From NCBI GenBank assembly GCA_016789345.1, contig JAEURG010000076.1:1-32994 (forward strand): DNA of 32,994 nucleotides, read 5' to 3'. Below the pieces are notes generated by a model. It did not search any database, was not told the DNA's origin, and saw nothing but the letters and a program-made list of their open reading frames with translations. Shown piece after piece: positions 8,757 to 16,015 of the stretch; position 1 is the stretch's first letter; the number at the start of each line of letters is the position of its first letter. The DNA is from Anaerolineales bacterium. GTDB lineage: Bacteria; Chloroflexota; Anaerolineae; Anaerolineales; Villigracilaceae. The translations under genes and the position numbers were made by a program.

Positions 8757-10395
8757 ATACCACTGGTAATGTAAAACAAAACCTTGAACCTTTATTAACC
8801 CCTTCTGATTCAACCCAAACTTTACAACCATGAAACTCAATAATTCTTTTCACAAGTGCTAAGCCAACACCTGTGCCTTCTGAATTTGAATCCAATTTAT
8901 TAAACAAACCAAACACACGCTCATGGTAAGCGGGGTCAATGCCAATGCCATTGTCACTGACAAAAAATATCCACGCTTCATTTTCTTGGCGTGCACCAAT
9001 TTTTATTTTTGGATTTTTTTGCTCGCCCATAAATTTGGATGCATTATCTAATAGATTTTGCATGACCTCAACAATTCTTGGGCGGTCAACTTTGACTCTT
9101 GGAAAATTCGCTTCAATCTCTACGTGAATTTTGTTTGCTCGTAACCTGCCTTGAGTTAAGCCCAAGGCTTCTTTAGCAATTTCTTCAAATGCCACTTCTT
9201 GAGGCTCATTCATCATGCGTCCAATACGTGAGAGTTGGAGCAATTCATTTAATAGCCTCTCCATTTTGTTGACGGCATCTAAAATCCGTTCAATACTTCG
9301 GTTGGCTTTTTCTACATTTCCACTTTGTACATCTTTTGCTAACAAGCCTGCAAAACCACCAATTGTAATTAATGGTGCTTTCAAGTCATGTGAAACCGTG
9401 TAAGTAAATCTTTCTAATTCATTATTTTTATCTTGCAATTCGTTTAAGGCTTGTTCCAGTTTTGTAATTTCATAAATAGTATACAGCAAGCACCCTTCAT
9501 GGTTAACTTTGATGGCTGATACTGAAATTAATACCACCGCCGCCTCTCCAGATTTTTTACGGATGCGGGTTTTAAACTCGCGTAAGAATCCTTGCTTGGC
9601 GATAATTTCATGATGTTGAATTTGTTCTTCTCTGCTGACCCATAGTTTTAATTCAGTGCCAGAACTGTAAACCGCTTCTTCGGGTGTGTATCCTGTTAGG
9701 GTTGTAAACGCCAAATTGATGTCAAGAATGCGGCGGTCTCTTAATCTGCCAATTATCATTGGCACAGGAGTTTTGTGAAATGTAGTTTGAAATTTATCTT
9801 CTGAGGCTTTAATTTCTTCATCCGATTTTTGCCTTTTGATTACGGCACCTAACAAACCTGCCGCAATTTGAATTGCATTCACTTCCACCTGAGACCATGG
9901 CTTGATTCTTATGCAATCATCAAGCCCAATTACACCCCACCATACACCATCTACAAAAATAGGCACATCTAATAATGTTTTAATTTCTTTGCGACTTTCT
10001 TTGTTTGCCCACTCTTCTGGAAATTCATTTGTTGAGTCGTAAAATGGTTTTCCAGAACTTAAAATTTTGTACCACTGCATCATTTCTTCATGTTTAAGCG
10101 GTACATTTTGAAAGTCAGAAACCTGGCTAGAAATATTGTGATGTGGATTTTCCCATTCATATCTTAAACTAGAAACCTCAATCCCATTTTTGTCTAAGTG
10201 ATTTTCAAACAAATAAGCATGGCTGGCTTCGGCGGCTTCACCTAATAATTTCAGAACCTCCTTAATTTTTTCTTTCCAATCTGAGGTTTCCACCATCATT
10301 TGAGCCGACTGTGCCGCCACTGACAACATTTTTTCATTTTGTCTTGCGGTTTCAGAATATTTTTTGTTGATTGTTTTACTGCGCAGGTCTTTCAT
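8755..10395 (-). CDS. GAF-PAS hybrid sensor histidine kinase
   Basis: 546 residues, cytoplasmic, with no membrane helix. Order: an N-terminal GAF domain (about 30-185, with a GVWWGVIGLDDC-type core), a PAS domain (about 195-312, with ILDINLAFTTLTGYTPEEA), a short coiled coil, then HisKA with the H-box YTVSHDLKAPL (His336) and a HATPase_c domain with NLLDNASKF, DNGIGIDP and GTGVGLALVKRI. I chose the ATG at 10395 because GGAAG, at the very end of the upstream deacetylase gene, can serve as its ribosome-binding site. A start 27 bases upstream is also possible. It is the last gene of a methyltransferase-deacetylase-kinase run. No response regulator is adjacent, so its partner is elsewhere. Confidence 0.92.
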   Translation of the reverse strand: MKDLRSKTINKKYSETARQNEKMLSVAAQSAQMMVETSDWKEKIKEVLKLLGEAAEASHAYLFENHLDKNGIEVSSLRYEWENPHHNISSQVSDFQNVPLKHEEMMQWYKILSSGKPFYDSTNEFPEEWANKESRKEIKTLLDVPIFVDGVWWGVIGLDDCIRIKPWSQVEVNAIQIAAGLLGAVIKRQKSDEEIKASEDKFQTTFHKTPVPMIIGRLRDRRILDINLAFTTLTGYTPEEAVYSSGTELKLWVSREEQIQHHEIIAKQGFLREFKTRIRKKSGEAAVVLISVSAIKVNHEGCLLYTIYEITKLEQALNELQDKNNELERFTYTVSHDLKAPLITIGGFAGLLAKDVQSGNVEKANRSIERILDAVNKMERLLNELLQLSRIGRMMNEPQEVAFEEIAKEALGLTQGRLRANKIHVEIEANFPRVKVDRPRIVEVMQNLLDNASKFMGEQKNPKIKIGARQENEAWIFFVSDNGIGIDPAYHERVFGLFNKLDSNSEGTGVGLALVKRIIEFHGCKVWVESEGVNKGSRFCFTLPVV

Positions 10396-10403
10396 AAAAA
10401 AAA

Positions 10404-11252
10404 TTACTTCCAATGTTCCCATGCAATTTCTTGTATCCGATAATATTTAACTTCTTTTGCAAGTTCGCTGACAAAAACAAATTCATATTTTTGTTTTACT
10501 AAAAATTGAATCATTTTTTCAAAATAATCAAATGCTTTCGCTGAATTTCTTGAAAGCGCGAATTTTTCTGCGCCAGTCACTGTGCTATTTGGAATGCTTG
10601 CAAAATAAAAATCGTGCGGATGTGAAAGCAATAAAACGTGATTTGGTAAACCAAATGTTTTTAACAACAAAGAGTAGATTCCCCAACCGAAAAGTTTGGC
10701 ATAACTTAAAGCAAAAATAATGCGGATTTTTTCAATAGCCGTAAATGGAAATTCAATTAATGATTTTCCGTCTGCACGTTTAACGCGGAAGGGGATATTC
10801 GGCATGTGTAAATTGGAATAACCAAATTCACCCGGACGAACAGAAGGATATACGCTGGCATCGTACATAAATTCATTATCCAGCAAGTGACCTAAACCTG
10901 CTTTATCAATTCTACCAATCGGAGCACGGTAACCTATGGGTATTTTGCCTGTAAAATTTGTATAAGCCTGCTTTGAATTTTGTACCTCATCTAATGAACA
11001 AGCATTGTGTGGGTCATGGGTATGTGAATGAACAGAATATTCTAACGGGATGCGTGTAGCCAGATTGCTGAAAACATCACCAAATTTTTCAAACAAATTC
11101 GTCACAGTAAACATTGTCACTTTGACGTTGTATTTATTGATAATAGAAACATATCTTTCAAAGTATTCTGAGTTTTCCAGTAGGCGGATTCGTTTTTCAG
11201 GGTTGCCGTAATCTGGCTCCATGTCTAACGTAATACAGGCGAGTTTTTTCAT
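10404..11252 (-). CDS. CE4-family polysaccharide deacetylase-like protein
   Basis: 282 residues, no signal peptide. The NodB/CE4 metal-dependent deacetylase motifs are visible: the catalytic acidic motif LDMEPDYG (around D10), the metal-binding HSHTH near residues 74-78, and GYRAPIGR (about 108-115). A later LLLSHPHDF supplies the usual C-terminal His. Lack of an export signal suggests a cytoplasmic, lipid-linked or nucleotide-linked glycan substrate rather than a wall polymer; this is inference. Its ATG overlaps the methyltransferase stop by four bases (ATGA), and the kinase gene starts 8 bases after its stop. Confidence 0.85.
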   Translation of the reverse strand: MKKLACITLDMEPDYGNPEKRIRLLENSEYFERYVSIINKYNVKVTMFTVTNLFEKFGDVFSNLATRIPLEYSVHSHTHDPHNACSLDEVQNSKQAYTNFTGKIPIGYRAPIGRIDKAGLGHLLDNEFMYDASVYPSVRPGEFGYSNLHMPNIPFRVKRADGKSLIEFPFTAIEKIRIIFALSYAKLFGWGIYSLLLKTFGLPNHVLLLSHPHDFYFASIPNSTVTGAEKFALSRNSAKAFDYFEKMIQFLVKQKYEFVFVSELAKEVKYYRIQEIAWEHWK

Positions 11253-11941
11253 TCAGGCAAATTGGTGACGTAATAAAACTGATTTTTATTAATCACGCGC
11301 AAATTTGTAAAACCAAATAGCTCAGCGATTTTTGCAAATTCATCTAATGAATATAAATACACGCCAGGCAATTTGTTCACACGAATATAAACTTGACGAA
11401 GCATCCAAGTGGGGAATTCCTTTTTACGCCCTAAGTCGGGAAAATCAAGCAATATATATTTTGTGCGTAAATTCCCAAGGAATGCCGCCATATCTTTTGC
11501 ATCAAAATATTCAATCACACCTAAAGCAGTCACAATATCCACTTGCTGAAGCGGCGTGTTTGCTTGCACAACATCAGTAATGGAAAACTCTAATTGATTT
11601 TGTAAATTTAATTCTTTTGCGCGTTGTTTTGCCAAGTTCACTGCTTCGTTAGAAATATCTGTGCCAAATACTTTTGTTGCACCTGCTTCAATCATTTGAA
11701 ATGCAAAACGCCCAGAAGCACAACCAACATCTAAAACAGTTTTGTCTTTGATGTGTGGTTTGAGTAACTCCAATGCGGTTTGCATCCGCACATACATCGC
11801 GTCGCCACGAAAAACAGTTGAAAGCCTATCCCACCAATTGGCTTTTTGCTGACCTTCTTTGAAGTACGCGCTGGCTTCCCAACTTTCTAGATGTTCTTCC
11901 CAATACTTTGCTGATTCGGATTTTTGATTTATTTGATTCAT
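11249..11941 (-). CDS. SAM-dependent class I methyltransferase
   Basis: 230 residues with a Rossmann methyltransferase core: motif I VLDVGCASGRF (about 70-80), the acidic residue after beta-2 in VFGTDIS, and a motif IV-like region QVDIVTALGVIEYF. The substrate is unknown. Overlap with the deacetylase gene suggests both act on the same small molecule or glycan. A TATAAT box lies 7 bases before the ATG, which predicts a leaderless mRNA. It is the first gene of a three-gene operon. Confidence 0.85.
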   Translation of the reverse strand: MNQINQKSESAKYWEEHLESWEASAYFKEGQQKANWWDRLSTVFRGDAMYVRMQTALELLKPHIKDKTVLDVGCASGRFAFQMIEAGATKVFGTDISNEAVNLAKQRAKELNLQNQLEFSITDVVQANTPLQQVDIVTALGVIEYFDAKDMAAFLGNLRTKYILLDFPDLGRKKEFPTWMLRQVYIRVNKLPGVYLYSLDEFAKIAELFGFTNLRVINKNQFYYVTNLPE

Positions 11942-11948
11942 ACCCGCG

Positions 11949-11954
11949 ATTATA
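11949..11954 (-). promoter_or_regulatory. -10 box of the methyltransferase operon (leaderless start predicted)
   Basis: On the minus strand GGTATAAT ends 7 bases before the ATG at 11941, so the expected transcription start coincides with the start codon. There is no Shine-Dalgarno sequence. No good -35 is visible at 16-18 bp. Confidence 0.5.
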
Positions 11955-11998
11955 CCCGCTTCATTCTTGACCTTAAGCCTGATTCTTGTACCCCAGCA

Positions 11999-12760
11999 TT
12001 ATTCTAAAATCAAACTACAACACGTCACCGCGCCTTCGGCTTTGGCTAGTTCATCTAGGTTTACATTCTTTATTTTGAAGCCTTTTGCTTCAAGTTTGGC
12101 TTGTGTTTTAGGGAATGCGTAAGGGTAGATGATGTGTCCACGAACCGGCAAACAATTTGCGGCGTAGGGTTCTGAAGCGTGAACTTCGATTAAGTTGAAA
12201 TCAGAAAAATGAGATTCGTCCACCCAATCTGTATTAATCAATAAAGTTTCTTCATCTACTTTTGTAATGGCACTTTTGAGATGCAAACAATCTGTTAACT
12301 CAACACCAATTGCCTGATAACCATATTGATTCAATAGTTGATTAAGTTGTTCGATGGCTTGTGTGTTACTGCGTGTGGATAAGCCGACATAAATCTTTTT
12401 ATCAAGCACTAGCACATCGCCACCATCAATGGTAGCAGGCTCACTGATGTGAACAAGCACTTTATAAGGCGATAAGGCTTTGATAATGGTTTCAGTTTCA
12501 GGTTTGCGCGAATCGGCTCCGGGGCGGGTGATGACAGCAAGTTCGGGCAAAATGAATGCTGTATCTTCTACAAAAACGGAATCAGGCAATTCAGGTTCTT
12601 CGTGTAATTCAATTACTTCACAGCCTATTTCTTCAAGTGCGTGAACATATTCTGTGTGTTGTTGACGTGCGATCTCTAAATCAATAGGTGTGCGTTCAAT
12701 ATGCGTGATTTCACATTCGTTAAAACGCGGGCTGATTTTGCGGGTGATAGCGATTGTCAT
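11999..12760 (-). CDS. dimethylargininase-like hydrolase (DDAH / amidinotransferase superfamily)
   Basis: 253 residues, matching bacterial N-omega,N-omega-dimethylarginine dimethylaminohydrolase, which converts methylated arginines to citrulline and methylamines. Visible signature parts are SVFVEDTAF (61-69), IDGGDVL (111-117), the catalytic His160 in CLHLKSA, and the C-terminal Cys pair 247-248 in GAVTCCSLI, one of which should be the nucleophile. A related guanidino-hydrolase substrate cannot be excluded. It begins 9 bases after the stop of the ABC-transporter ATPase and is the last gene of that operon. This points to import and breakdown of a guanidino amino acid. Confidence 0.88.
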   Translation of the reverse strand: MTIAITRKISPRFNECEITHIERTPIDLEIARQQHTEYVHALEEIGCEVIELHEEPELPDSVFVEDTAFILPELAVITRPGADSRKPETETIIKALSPYKVLVHISEPATIDGGDVLVLDKKIYVGLSTRSNTQAIEQLNQLLNQYGYQAIGVELTDCLHLKSAITKVDEETLLINTDWVDESHFSDFNLIEVHASEPYAANCLPVRGHIIYPYAFPKTQAKLEAKGFKIKNVNLDELAKAEGAVTCCSLILE

Positions 12761-12769
12761 TGTTATAAA

Positions 12770-13531
12770 TTATTCAGATGTGCGATAACGGTCAATTAAT
12801 GCTTTGGTGCGAGGGTCTTTGGGGTTGGCGAATAATTCTTCGGGAGATGTATCTTCAATTAATTCACCTTCTGCCATCACAACCACTCTATCGGCAACTT
12901 CGCGGGCAAATCCCATTTCGTGTGTGACGACGATCATGGTCATGCCTTCTAGGGCAACTTTTTTCATTACATTTAATACTTCGCCGATTAATTCAGGGTC
13001 TAATGCAGAAGTCGGCTCATCGAAGAGCATCACACGCGGTTCCATGGTTAAGGCACGGGCAATTGCAACGCGTTGTTTTTGTCCGCCGGAGAGGCGTGAT
13101 GGATATTCATCTTTTTTGAATAACAACCCAACACTATCTAAATTTTGTTCGGCGAGTGCAATCGCTTGATTTTTATCCATGCCTTTTACAGTGACAGGTC
13201 CTTCAATTACATTTTCTAAAACAGTCATGTGTGGGAAGAGATTGAATTCTTGAAAGACCATGCCAGTTTTCAGGCGCACATCATGAATCAATTGGTTTTT
13301 TTCTTTCCCCTTTACTTCGGCAGGTACAACAACACCATCCACTTCAATTGTGCCATGTGATGGGTCTTCTAAAAAATTGACACAACGCAACAAAGTACTT
13401 TTTCCAGAACCACTTCGCCCAATTAAACAGACCACTTGTTTTTCAGGCACTTCAAGGCTGACGTTTTTTAATACATGCAAACGCCCAAAGTACTTATCAA
13501 GATTAGAAACCTTTACAATAGGATGGTGCAT
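12770..13531 (-). CDS. polar amino-acid ABC transporter, ATP-binding protein (GlnQ/HisP type)
   Basis: 253 residues. Walker A is GRSGSGKST (38-46), followed by the Q-loop ([10 protein letters not shown]), the signature [15 protein letters not shown], Walker [14 protein letters not shown] and the H-loop (VVTHEMGFA). The sequence pattern, including [12 protein letters not shown], is that of amino-acid importers of the PAAT family. Its ATG follows the permease stop by one base, so the two are translationally coupled. It energises uptake by the adjacent permease and binding protein. Confidence 0.96.
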   Translation of the reverse strand: MHHPIVKVSNLDKYFGRLHVLKNVSLEVPEKQVVCLIGRSGSGKSTLLRCVNFLEDPSHGTIEVDGVVVPAEVKGKEKNQLIHDVRLKTGMVFQEFNLFPHMTVLENVIEGPVTVKGMDKNQAIALAEQNLDSVGLLFKKDEYPSRLSGGQKQRVAIARALTMEPRVMLFDEPTSALDPELIGEVLNVMKKVALEGMTMIVVTHEMGFAREVADRVVVMAEGELIEDTSPEELFANPKDPRTKALIDRYRTSE

Positions 13532-13532
13532 G

Positions 13533-14381
13533 TTAACGGTCTCCTTTGGCGAGGCGGGCTTCTAATTTCCCTTGAAAATAAGTGAGGATTAAAGTCAATA
13601 CCCAATAGAACATCGCCGCCATAATTAGGGCTTCGAGACTATTGAAACTTGCACGTCCTACTTTTGTTGCGCGCCACATCAATTCATGCACGAAACCTGT
13701 AGCAGAGACCAATGCTGAATCTTTCGTCATAGAGATAAAATCATTGCCCATAGGTGGGATGGCAAACCTCAAGGCTTGCGGGAGAACGATGCGCCTCATC
13801 ATCTGAGTGGGAGTCATGCCTAATGCCATGGCGGCTTCTCTTTGCCCCTTGCCTACGGAACTTAATCCAGCACGGAATGTTTCAGACATGTAAGCACCAT
13901 AATTCAGACCAAGTGCTAAAACACCTGATACTAAGCCCGATAGAATGATGCCAAGTTGTGGCAGAGCAAGAAAGAAGAAAAAGATTTGTAAATATAAAGG
14001 GGTACCACGAATTAATGAAACATAAAAAGTGCTGAGCGCATAAATTGGCGGGAATTTTGATAGCCTACCCAATGCCGCTAACAAAGCCAAAATAATGGCA
14101 AATGAGATTGAAAAAACTGAAATCATTAATGTTTGACCCAGCCCGCCAGCAATAAAGGTAAAGTTTTTCAGCATGAATTCAGTGTCAAGGCTGATGGCAT
14201 TAAACGTAAAACTACCAAGTTGAAGGCTCTGCCCACTAAAAAGGAAAACAAGAATTAGAAAGAAAATTCCCCATGAAATGCTAACATTGGTACGGAATTG
14301 GCGCTCTTGCCGCAGTCCTGCCTGATACAGCAATTCGGCTTGAGAAGTGGGTGCTTGTCCTTGATTTGTCTCGTTTGACAT
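13533..14381 (-). CDS. polar amino-acid ABC transporter, permease
   Basis: 282 residues from the ATG at 14381, chosen because GGAGG lies 5 bases upstream. The longer reading frame begins inside the upstream terminator hairpin. After a hydrophilic N-terminal tail of about 35 residues there are at least five hydrophobic segments. The permease EAA loop is clear ([11 protein letters not shown], then [19 protein letters not shown]). [12 protein letters not shown] is typical of HisM/GlnP permeases. Only one permease gene is present, so it is probably a homodimer. Confidence 0.94.
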   Translation of the reverse strand: MSNETNQGQAPTSQAELLYQAGLRQERQFRTNVSISWGIFFLILVFLFSGQSLQLGSFTFNAISLDTEFMLKNFTFIAGGLGQTLMISVFSISFAIILALLAALGRLSKFPPIYALSTFYVSLIRGTPLYLQIFFFFLALPQLGIILSGLVSGVLALGLNYGAYMSETFRAGLSSVGKGQREAAMALGMTPTQMMRRIVLPQALRFAIPPMGNDFISMTKDSALVSATGFVHELMWRATKVGRASFNSLEALIMAAMFYWVLTLILTYFQGKLEARLAKGDR

Positions 14382-14407
14382 GTTGCCTCCGGATAGTTGG
14401 AGTTGCA

Positions 14408-14448
14408 ATAAAAAAATTAAAAGGGAAGCGATATACATCGCTTCCCTT
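14408..14448 (-). terminator. terminator/attenuator between binding-protein and permease genes
   Basis: A perfect 12-bp stem (arms 14421-14432 and 14437-14448, loop 4 nt) is followed on the minus strand by TTTTAATTTTTTTA. It lies inside the operon, after the binding-protein gene. Partial termination here would make more binding protein than membrane components, a common arrangement in ABC importers. Confidence 0.85.
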
Positions 14449-14463
14449 CTTTATAAAAATGTA

Positions 14464-15366
14464 TTACGGGACTTTCGTAATATCCATGCCGAACCATTTA
14501 TTGGAGAGTTCAGAGAGTCGGCCGTCATTGTGCATGGCAGTAATGGCGGCACTTACTGCTGCAACCAATGAAGTGTTATCGAGGCTAGCAGATTTATCAA
14601 ATGCGGCGGCTAGGTCTTCAGAATAAACTGCACCATCGAGTTTAACAACAGGAATACCAGCGGCGATGTTGGCATCTACTACGGTATCAGAGGTGACATA
14701 TGCAACGAAGTCTTTACGACCTGCTTCAATTGCTTGTGCACATTCTTGGTCAGTTGCAAGTGTAACAACGGTGATGCCTTCTGGTGCACTGGCATAGATA
14801 GAAGATTCAGGTAAACCGAGACCTTCCATATCGCCTCTCAACCAGAATTCATAAGTAGTAGAAGTGCCAGCACATATGGCTTCGCCAGCCAATTGGTCTA
14901 CGGAAGTAATACCAGAGTCAGCGGCGACTGCTATAACAGCGGGTGTGTAATAGTATGGTACGCTGAAATCAAGTGCTTGTTGGCGAGCGGTGGTGACAGT
15001 CATAGAACCAATGCTCACATCCCATTTATCTGCCCAACTGCCGGCAGTAATCAAATCCCAATCTGGTGTGACAAAACATGCTTCAACGCTAAGCGCTTCA
15101 GCAACAGCAAGTGCCACATCCACATCGAAGCCTTGAATTTCTTGAGATGTCAAAGCATCAGAAGGGCACTTGGTATCGCCAGGGCGTGTGCCATCGGTCT
15201 TGGGGAAGGATTGTGGTTCATAGTTTAAGTCTGAAGAAACGAGAATATAACCACGTTCTTCAATCGCGCCGAGCAAATCAGAAGCGGATGAACCGCCACC
15301 GCCACATGCGGTCAGCACGAGGGAAGCCATTACGATGAGGCTTACCAAAGTCAAATTTTTTTTCAT
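14464..15366 (-). CDS. amino-acid ABC transporter substrate-binding lipoprotein
   Basis: 300 residues from the ATG at 15366, which has GGAGGA 5 bases upstream. The signal peptide ends in the lipobox LTAC with Cys21 as the lipidated residue, then a Gly/Ser linker. The mature part is a solute-binding protein family 3 fold: YILVSSDLNYEP, GFDVDVALAVAEAL, WDVSIGSMTVTTARQQALDFSVPYY and a C-terminal NDGRLSELSNKWFG. Four cysteines in the mature domain may form disulphides. It is first in the operon with permease, ATPase and the dimethylargininase-like enzyme. The ligand is probably arginine or a related amino acid, by inference from context. Confidence 0.95.
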   Translation of the reverse strand: MKKNLTLVSLIVMASLVLTACGGGGSSASDLLGAIEERGYILVSSDLNYEPQSFPKTDGTRPGDTKCPSDALTSQEIQGFDVDVALAVAEALSVEACFVTPDWDLITAGSWADKWDVSIGSMTVTTARQQALDFSVPYYYTPAVIAVAADSGITSVDQLAGEAICAGTSTTYEFWLRGDMEGLGLPESSIYASAPEGITVVTLATDQECAQAIEAGRKDFVAYVTSDTVVDANIAAGIPVVKLDGAVYSEDLAAAFDKSASLDNTSLVAAVSAAITAMHNDGRLSELSNKWFGMDITKVP

Positions 15367-15490
15367 TTTCTCCTCCGAGAGAATTAGAAGTTTAGGCAAC
15401 TTTCGTTGCCACGAAATAATTTTATTCCGCACTTTAAGGATAGACTATTTTTATCAATTCCGCAAGGATATTTATTGTTAAATTTCATAA

Positions 15491-15499
15491 TGGTACAAT
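15491..15499 (+). promoter_or_regulatory. candidate extended -10 for the SCP2-type gene
   Basis: TGGTACAAT fits an extended -10 (TGN then TACAAT) 28 bases before the ATG at 15528. The -35 is poor (TTTATT at 17 bp). The 161-base gap 15367-15527 separates divergent genes and must hold both promoters. The only other structure seen in it is a 6-bp hairpin at 15395-15410. Confidence 0.35.
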
Positions 15500-15527
15500 T
15501 AGAAAATAATCTTATCGGAGGCTGTGC

Positions 15528-15938
15528 ATGTCTGCAATTTTCCCAAGTGAAGAATGGCTACAAGGATTAGAGACAAAATTAAATTCGGATGAAAAATATC
15601 GCGAGATTGCAAAAAATTGGGAAGGCGATTTATTCTTCTTTATTGAGCCAGAAGGGAATTTGAAAGAACGCCTCACTTTTTATCTTGACCTGTGGCATGG
15701 CACTTGTCGAAAAGTCGTTTACAAACCCGATGCCTCTGACTACCCAAATTCCACTTTCACATTAACTGCTTCTTACAACAACATTACCGATGTGCTAACT
15801 GGAAAACTTAACCCAATGACTGCCATGATGACCATGAAACTAAAAGTCAGCGGAAGCATGGGCTACATGATGCGTAACGTGCCGACCGTTTTAGATTTTG
15901 TACGTTGTGCACAAGAAGTAACGGACGAGATTCTTTAA
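15528..15938 (+). CDS. SCP2 sterol-carrier-domain protein
   Basis: A 136-residue single-domain protein of the SCP2 type, a small fold that binds lipids or other hydrophobic ligands. Supporting features are the FFFIEPEG strand, the Thr-rich FTLTASYNNITDVLTGKLNPMTAMM segment, and the C-terminal helix typical of SCP2. The GGAGG at 15517-15521 is well placed for the ATG. It lies 77 bases before the aldehyde ferredoxin oxidoreductase gene on the same strand, with a repeat between them. A link between the two proteins is possible but not shown. Confidence 0.75.
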   Translation: MSAIFPSEEWLQGLETKLNSDEKYREIAKNWEGDLFFFIEPEGNLKERLTFYLDLWHGTCRKVVYKPDASDYPNSTFTLTASYNNITDVLTGKLNPMTAMMTMKLKVSGSMGYMMRNVPTVLDFVRCAQEVTDEIL

Positions 15939-15964
15939 TCGTTATAACGTTATCAAGTTAAAAG

Positions 15965-16010
15965 GTTTGAAAGTTAAACCTGAAAACCTGTAACTTTTAG
16001 ACTTTCAAAC
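15965..16010. repeat. inverted repeat between SCP2 and aldehyde oxidoreductase genes
   Basis: Perfect 10-bp arms GTTTGAAAGT (15965-15974) and ACTTTCAAAC (16001-16010), with a second internal pairing (AGGTTT...AAACCT type). The right arm ends 5 bases before the next ATG, so it takes the place of a normal leader and ribosome-binding site. Confidence 0.6.
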
Positions 16011-16015
16011 ACAAA

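Noticed and set aside
14382-14438. Longer N terminus of the permease starting at 14438.
   Set aside because: That start is inside a terminator stem. The ATG at 14381 has a well-placed GGAGG.
15395-15410. Hairpin GGCAAC-TTTC-GTTGCC in the binding-protein leader as a riboswitch.
   Set aside because: Only a 6-bp stem, no conserved aptamer core, and no alternative terminator before the gene.
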